Shown here one piece after another: positions 29,401 to 31,012 of a stretch of DNA of 31,012 nt. The notes below the pieces were generated by a model. It saw nothing but the letters and a program-made list of their open reading frames with translations, was not told the DNA's origin and did not search any database. Position 1 is the first letter of the stretch, and each line of letters opens with the position of its first letter. This stretch comes from Victivallales bacterium (GTDB lineage Bacteria > Verrucomicrobiota > Lentisphaeria > Oligosphaerales > Oligosphaeraceae), in the NCBI GenBank assembly GCA_017431185.1, contig JAFRLP010000158.1:1-31012 (forward strand), in the 5' to 3' direction. The translations under genes and the position numbers were made by a program.

Positions 29401-31012
29401 GTCCGAAGATACTGGAACGTATAGTGAATATCACATCAATGGCGGGAATATCACCTTGAAAGCCTTGAATGGTTCGGTCGGCGATGAATCGCAAGCCATC
29501 AAGTTCGCCAACAGCGGCATCTTCCATGTGGAAGCGCAAGGGGACATTTCTCTTGATTCCGCTGCCACGATGTATGTGGACAAAATCGAATCATACCAGG
29601 GGAATCTGTCCTTGAATTCCATTTTCGGAATCATTGCCTCCGCCATCAGTGAGGAATCCAGGAATTATCATATTTCGGCGGGCGGGCAGGTTGTACTGTA
29701 CACGTCTGCGGGCAATATTGAAAATATCGCCATCCATACCGCGAAAGAAATCTATGCCGTCGCGGGTTATGAAAATACGGTGCTTGGCGGTTTGAGTAGC
29801 ATCAATATCCAAACCGTCTCGGATGAAGATATGAAAATCGGGATGATTCTGGCAACGGATAATGTCACATTGACAAGTAACAAAGGGATTCAGAACGTTA
29901 CACCTGACGCCTATGTGGTCGGCGAAAATATCACCTTGAAAGCCACGGAAGACATCGGTGAACAGGATTCTGCCATCCATCTGCAGGCAAACAGAGCGGT
30001 CACCGCCTTGACGAGCGGCGGCAAAGGGGTATATCTGAAAACGGACGATGCCCAGAAAGGATTGAAAATCAACCGCATTGACACCAATAACGGCGAGGGT
30101 TCGTTAGGAAATGTCAAAATCACCTCGGCCGGCAACATCACCAATGATTCCGACCTAAATGCCGACGCAACGGTCACCAATGTGAAAGCCGAAAGCATCC
30201 AGTTAAACGCCGAGGGGAAAGCCATCGGTACTATCGACAGATACTTTGTGGTTGAGACGACATCCGAAGACCCGGAAAAAGGATTGTCTTTCCTAGCCGA
30301 CAAGGCCTATATCTTAGGCACTGGAAACTTGCTGAATATCACGGACGGAACTTCAACAGGGGATGTGTCCGTTGATGCAGAGAACACGGCCATCAGGAAC
30401 GCCACGGTCGGCGGCAACTTCGACAGCACCTCTACGAACCTCACAGTCACTGGCGCACTGAAGGTCACGGGCGACGCGGAGATTGCGGCCGCGAAGGATG
30501 TTTCCATCGCGGATGTCTCGTCCATGAACCTGACCATCACCGCCGCGAACGCGGACATCCAGACCGCTGAGGTCGAGGCAGACGCCGGGATTGTGACCAC
30601 GGGTGGCACGACGCTCGGGACCGCCACGGTCGGCGGCAACTTCGACAGCACCTCCACGAACTTCACGGTCACCGACACGCTGAAGGTCGCGGGCGACGCG
30701 GAGATTGACGCCAAGAAGGACGCGAACATTGCGGATGTCACGGCCGGGAGCCTGACCGTCAAGGCGGCGAACGCGGACATCCAGTCCGCCGAGGTCAAGG
30801 CGGACGCCGAGATCACGACCACGGGTGACATGACGCTGGGGACCGCCACGGTCGGCGGCAACTTCGAGAACACCTCCACGAATACCACGGTCACCGACAC
30901 GCTGAAGGTCACGGGCGACGCGGAGATTGCGGCCACGAAGGACGTCTCCATCGCGGATGTCGCGGCCAAGAATCTGACCGTCACCGCCGCGAACGCGGAC
31001 ATCCAGACCGCC
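17423..31012 (+). CDS. Giant LktA-type filamentous adhesin with TPS domain (3' end outside window)
   Basis: One frame runs 4530 codons from the ATG at 17423 (RBS AAGGA at 17410-17414) to the window edge without a stop. A signal peptide of about 37 residues ends near VFAS. A TPS/haemagglutination domain follows (about 40-270) with INTFGRFNVSQGDTVNLNL and NPNGFVIGKTGVFNVGSL, the hallmark of two-partner-secreted proteins. Residues about 1330-2300 are some 18 Gly/Ala-rich modules typical of leukotoxin LktA-family adhesins. A charged coiled-coil stretch spans about 3140-3326, an aromatic segment (WWTELWYGKKYETRYYY) lies near 3760, and 74-residue tandem repeats start at 4327. It would be exported through an outer-membrane TpsB pore, which is not encoded in this window. 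The role is probably attachment or toxin-like surface activity; this is inferred from the family. No frameshift was seen at the frame checkpoints I tested. Confidence 0.9.
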   Translation, partial: MKSSRSAIAFLANIIVRCYLCAMVVCTVGTPTIVFASEINQNGVPFKTATTIEQNGNLFNISTKTTNHAGDIGINTFGRFNVSQGDTVNLNLINQQNKLVNLVFDSSATQIDGVVNSFKNGQIGGNILFANPNGFVIGKTGVFNVGSLTLMTPTEDSMKKLFDSNSVNGDMLNSLVSFKFNGDDYVLYDGSSAIALYPSSIQINGTINSGSGIDLLNGGNKIEVGATGALNANMNFSGTGSHVTATPKSSVTPNTKSGGTYKFAMDGGNGVVITSSNGGVDRDYLSAIVNLSGKVKANGGDVNIQTEIYQMDAKEDESVSQIHVKNGSEVEGAAVTMRAFSHILSADTDILGVSGSSSDWLNILDGSDILNHLIEDFVHLGDLKTQVTVEDGAKINAIGDLTLKAEATLYIEAYSVFENFAFNLTDLDILTEARVKSGANIKAKNLTVQSLTDFYMANNTIASSLVEIVGDAFRPFGNYGAYALNISLLDMANRAIIENGARLDVSLGVSVLASMLRDYIGTVKNGLLPVVDRNRGSAGLGFSVIDFSATNEAIMNADLAIGDSLVVNADYTGGVVNTITAWSAAAGEDGNFGLGGRIAQAILGHGKFAKVFDFLETSVKSRAEATFNKIQIAGAINVGLDEIDNHASIGDAEISLKPTITAKNVVVGATLLDNKSQVYASSEADNGETTTSGALVVNYRKIDSNADVFGDLTLTGSDADHALVIRSKTDIQHMEGLWDWLKQSAAGWGLWEPTEKKPDVKNVTSSNVDDYLAQYGMSDDYQYTIDEIGRKMALTNMVNFNDIGLNGLFGSFASSQANAASKGGETKAWAGAVSVAVTNASSNAVLEDGSNVNILASTTPDAKQNILIDSSSVSEVWSGAVLMSLFNATSLFGGMTARDGDSAGGSLSIAATDIDTTAKIGKNVTITGQNSDVTVLAEEKGEFINIGNGTGTADNAGLGGEFVVSAVTGGTTSASVEKGAKISLAKDVTVQSARDDVFVNASFAYTNSQKSKSFGISPLVVSNTVKSYVAGDITASGKVAVDASYDKIIVNSIGNFGMAKIGTDNPVFTDLEPSDDSDDLANLDVLFEELSVIPSPVDPSKYVKTDFSRPLNATKETSAYAGNIITNIFLSDITAYVDDDAKIVADSLKVGATSSDLIVDAGAVVAVNGKSGGGATILFDMSKNQIDSYIGKAVVDVTNDLTVSAEEDYTMIDVQAGIAQAKDSSGVGNLSINLQLNEINAGIKDGAKINTNLDKETQSVKVSADLENRTVKAVGALSIQVGGSDASGAKGATLDANVYVNDVNAYIDKADVNAGKSFDVAAGSTATVVGVDVAGAGSAGDTAYAGTLGTYISNNSIDAHIDGANINQTSGRTNNSAKTTVKGTSDYSEVAVVGTIAGGKSTAAGGSVSARILADTIDSYVKDTDFDSASSLSLENNSTIHSVAVAVAGSGSSSGNAVDGAIMVVVDAMTQNNYIDGSSVNVDSITLKSNNDYDAVGVTGALAISGGKAAVGGSIYVSVTDNDLYTYIHDSDVATHNDISLTSDVMTDSLSIIFAGGGGKGVAAAGAVSTVVNSPDAETYVSSKNGGKKAKSVAGKVKIHSQNKATLDTINVVASGGSGKAEVGAAINTVVDSSDISAGSENMEVTASGDVDVEASSTEKIMSISVGGAGGSGVAVAGSVNTMVIAADTDAYLKNSVVDGNSVKVASSGTTDITGGTGAADVSTGSAAIGASIVTGVIDNSVTAVIEDSKVDANQDVTVNAEASETIGKSDAPFITIAGGFSEGVTVEGVVDTMILSGTADAHIKGKKSIDGVAYGVTAGEDVSITGKGEDTIFAIGGAVSTGVKGGVGATVNTVVVDKDVKAYAKDAKITAGQDIQAEATETDDFFTTVVAASVAGTAGGSGVVNTNVVTSDLEAGYKDTELKAANEISSNAKANAEMQTITGSVGGGGTLGIGLSVVNDILRYRVNSYATEVDAEFKDLSITGSANSNYQFTTVSGGMAGTAGVAGVENVNYVNNSIQAYADGVLKGDKATDALADTITIRAEDQVKLNYPIAGQVSIGGTAGVGATVMVNTVTSTVEASLGGSDVKAKEIEVASKGDQSFDNIIAAGFSGGGTAGVTGTVLVNDIDTTIHSYVADLANIYADELDVTADNEVSFIAFTGAGAVGGSGAFGASVNVNHFSANTEAYTGKSVSLNAKDVTVSTKTETDLGKKGNPLIVAAGSAGLYAGIAGSVMWNTIENKTAAYIGTNNVIHLADSGKMEITAQDTTNIHESLGAGGAGIAGIGASVGGIEIGNTVLAFIGTGTNLIGKNADVSLDAKSTENVDALGVVIGGGIVGLSGGAVLSSIGKRIDNASYNDFDKEEKKTFTGANSQATSSTSKADEKNDAGDESYKTAYNNALDRVSGDAEGTRIASKAKVTESLFVKTGSSSIPSTDRDNTTSAYIDSGVLLNARDLKITANNTNDVSLETDGLSVGAGAVGVSAASSDDFTTTNAFVSNGVTLYVDNMELHASSKDKQTVDTLAAQGGIIAGGGSTAQTYSGKTTNAYVLKDTSITTAGNLDLLTESKSELTSNAKSGAFGGVAVGLSLADATASGSTKIDVKNDVQFTSLTGNITLKTDVDNAAEANAWAAAGGVGGGAGSIANAITGTDDTINIGANFSATAKGDLTISANAKNDSYAESNGRAYGVVSGGGANGFAAVYQTYAGVTIADADAPTDPDAKKKIKAKSVSMESNVDNYAETEVYAGAGALLGGSGSKAEVDIRSTNSNYVGDNFDIETTGGSYSVKADTVNEYKGYDKSDSYGVVVVAIPLIRNGVTSTVSVDSEADIVTNGAIALAASNEITKEKVSDYDLYGGAGGLANGAGGSIKDTLEMTTTAKLGGDKARAEGDFGNGRIDVSSYNVVSVNEKANLYSHGGIAGADTDSIVTLTAEATTEIANKDISNRDDHISYTARNDVDIYTKVNVESYGGVAGAGGRSEATSDSQKAKVVFDSGTKSVSGRDTNIKAISNKSLDAYINAETGGLLSIVGGRADAHNNDSQAYVTIKEGAEVKSFDVMNITATSSTQKLRAKRDALAYELGFIPYHGKGNEYTDNENSAGITIDGAVESGLGANKSLEIQKDGTVVSDHDNIRVTKEKVGEITPADIDADIEIYEQSKTDATKQYDDFKATQDNLIQEYTTAKNNAETQKNTLEAANKDYQKSIEIWDAIGDIESADFATKYADSDVTEIAALVEALQASDKDAITAAKTALLAKKPSESVAELEQHITTNNNSIANYNEIIATNEDHIEKTEQKIAFVKTQYDAQMAELDEYISELKKQEEEAAGGNIPVYSMLVDSIVVRSGETNLTGKVTGSGSITAPGDKFSIVVDNYGVSDVVYNDLILGRNLKGGIYGSSIASSITKTIKSSGSDFKISLTNHVDANDPTINSTNGFGDMVFQGNVENVNGTLDLTNNTGNILFQGSLTVKDLHIKAPNGGYSQVYVNQEMSTGGTAGSGAIVASGDMDISAKTINVNGLLQSGSEIKTVTIPDFSVVKEGGTYYQVVNNVKTEMKPSELTDGYYYLNLTDDTSDVAALQQIKAYFKPSDKEATEEVPGEIYLFKAGIAGGNITLTGNIVNDNTTGKIVLISGYGHIDVTNNSKYDLVTNALNADDKIGGTLTINDFKFLSGGDTTFDQLQQSDLTEDYLAAHAGKYTANVDENGNIVSTASNLTDGNGKWGETSSSTRNDGAIVHATTYTPGNDAYVMTKAGEIKSYKVYVKRSWWTELWYGKKYETRYYYEEPVYEVRNQPIAIHFQGFTSPQIKVVSNGAGNVIMNNSISAIGGDVQITTAGNLLTKNSKYNISADNITLTAGTSIGDTLPGDVFNPIQVGVYHGGSLVASADEQILVNFPYEDISDLDLQVTSDDGFIYLATSVGKFDGTGQTITLKSDALELRADSIHLDTTDDNVELEINKLRARAKDDITIVNKDDLVLSSIVSENKGAVTIESQNGSIWASEDTGTYSEYHINGGNITLKALNGSVGDESQAIKFANSGIFHVEAQGDISLDSAATMYVDKIESYQGNLSLNSIFGIIASAISEESRNYHISAGGQVVLYTSAGNIENIAIHTAKEIYAVAGYENTVLGGLSSINIQTVSDEDMKIGMILATDNVTLTSNKGIQNVTPDAYVVGENITLKATEDIGEQDSAIHLQANRAVTALTSGGKGVYLKTDDAQKGLKINRIDTNNGEGSLGNVKITSAGNITNDSDLNADATVTNVKAESIQLNAEGKAIGTIDRYFVVETTSEDPEKGLSFLADKAYILGTGNLLNITDGTSTGDVSVDAENTAIRNATVGGNFDSTSTNLTVTGALKVTGDAEIAAAKDVSIADVSSMNLTITAANADIQTAEVEADAGIVTTGGTTLGTATVGGNFDSTSTNFTVTDTLKVAGDAEIDAKKDANIADVTAGSLTVKAANADIQSAEVKADAEITTTGDMTLGTATVGGNFENTSTNTTVTDTLKVTGDAEIAATKDVSIADVAAKNLTVTAANADIQTA
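21400..24340 (+). repeat. About 18 Gly/Ala-rich modules of ~55 residues in the adhesin
   Basis: Within the adhesin, a pattern of a Gly/Ala-rich core (for example GGTAGVGATVMVNTV, GAGAVGGSGAFGASVNVN, GGGTAGVTGTVLVND) followed by an Asp/Asn turn, a short AYI or SYV motif and a V-x-A-x-D-V strand recurs roughly every 55 residues. I counted about 18 by eye. The DNA copies are diverged, so this is an old protein-level repeat, unlike the near-identical repeats at 30401. The modules probably stack as turns of a beta-solenoid. Confidence 0.7.
26840..27400 (+). other. Coiled-coil insertion within the adhesin
   Basis: About 190 residues (roughly 3140-3326) break the beta-rich pattern and are rich in Glu, Lys, Gln, Ala and Asn, for example DFKATQDNLIQEYTTAKNN and ELDEYISELKKQEEEAAGG. 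No Gly/Val strand signature appears here. Long helices separated by a short loop (PSESV) suggest a helical hairpin standing out from the solenoid. Flanking sequence on both sides returns to the beta-rich type. Confidence 0.7.
30401..31012 (+). repeat. 222-bp tandem repeats (74 residues) running off the window
   Basis: Units begin at 30401, 30623 and 30845, each opening with GCCACGGTCGGCGGCAACTT (ATVGGNF). The period is exactly 222 bp, or 74 codons. The third unit is cut by the window end after 168 bp. Copies are nearly identical in DNA and clearly GC-richer than the rest of the adhesin gene, pointing to recent amplification. The shared protein pattern includes TVTxTLKVxGDAEI, KDxxIADV, ANADIQ and a Thr/Gly end. 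Confidence 0.9.

Noticed and set aside
30401..31012. Assembly artefact as explanation of the tandem repeats
   Set aside because: The units differ at several positions and keep the frame exactly, which argues for true repeats, though the copy number cannot be judged from this window.

Overview
The window reads as a chromosomal piece of an anaerobic, probably host-associated bacterium of the Verrucomicrobiota/PVC lineage (Kiritimatiellia or Lentisphaeria-like). That assignment is an inference from gene content: a GldA/GldF/GldG-type ABC operon with a DUF4340 partner, a UGSC-motif protein, and a very large LktA-type filamentous adhesin. No rRNA, tRNA or ribosomal protein gene is present to fix the taxonomy.

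Layout. (1) 13-4856, + strand: four tightly coupled genes for an ABC-2 type transporter with two auxiliary membrane-anchored proteins. (2) 5133-7241, +: an exported two-domain UGSC-family protein. (3) 7536-9750, -: a three-gene operon (alpha/beta hydrolase lipoprotein, cyclophilin-like lipoprotein, flavodoxin-family protein), divergent from a LysR regulator at 10116-11012. The shared control region has recognisable promoters and an operator-like palindrome. (4) 11114-15353, -: a Nudix hydrolase overlapping a Vsr endonuclease, and upstream a large PLD nuclease/SF2 helicase/DUF3427 protein whose DNA is visibly AT-richer than its neighbours. This looks like an imported defence or DNA-repair cassette. 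(5) 15818-16918: a GNAT acetyltransferase and a convergent small quinol monooxygenase. (6) 17423 to the window end, +: one uninterrupted reading frame of 4530 codons, still open at the edge. It is a giant secreted adhesin with an N-terminal TPS (haemagglutination) domain, about 18 Gly/Ala-rich modules, a coiled-coil insert of about 190 residues, and a GC-rich 74-residue tandem repeat that runs off the window.

Threaded through the middle of the window is a family of roughly 150-190 bp palindromic, MITE-like elements. They share a 17-bp terminal inverted repeat related to GAGGGAATTGCAAAACT: four full members (7268, 9948, 16482, 17246) and one half copy (11037). Three sit in gaps between convergent genes. 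The other two lie in the presumed 5' leaders of the LysR gene and the giant adhesin, in the same orientation and ending 18 and 25 nt before the start codon.

No complete new system can be proven from sequence alone. The best candidates for something undescribed are the leader-located palindromic repeats, the Nudix/Vsr/PLD-helicase cassette, and the two consecutive lipoprotein genes that each carry a second, well-placed internal start which would yield a cytosolic form.
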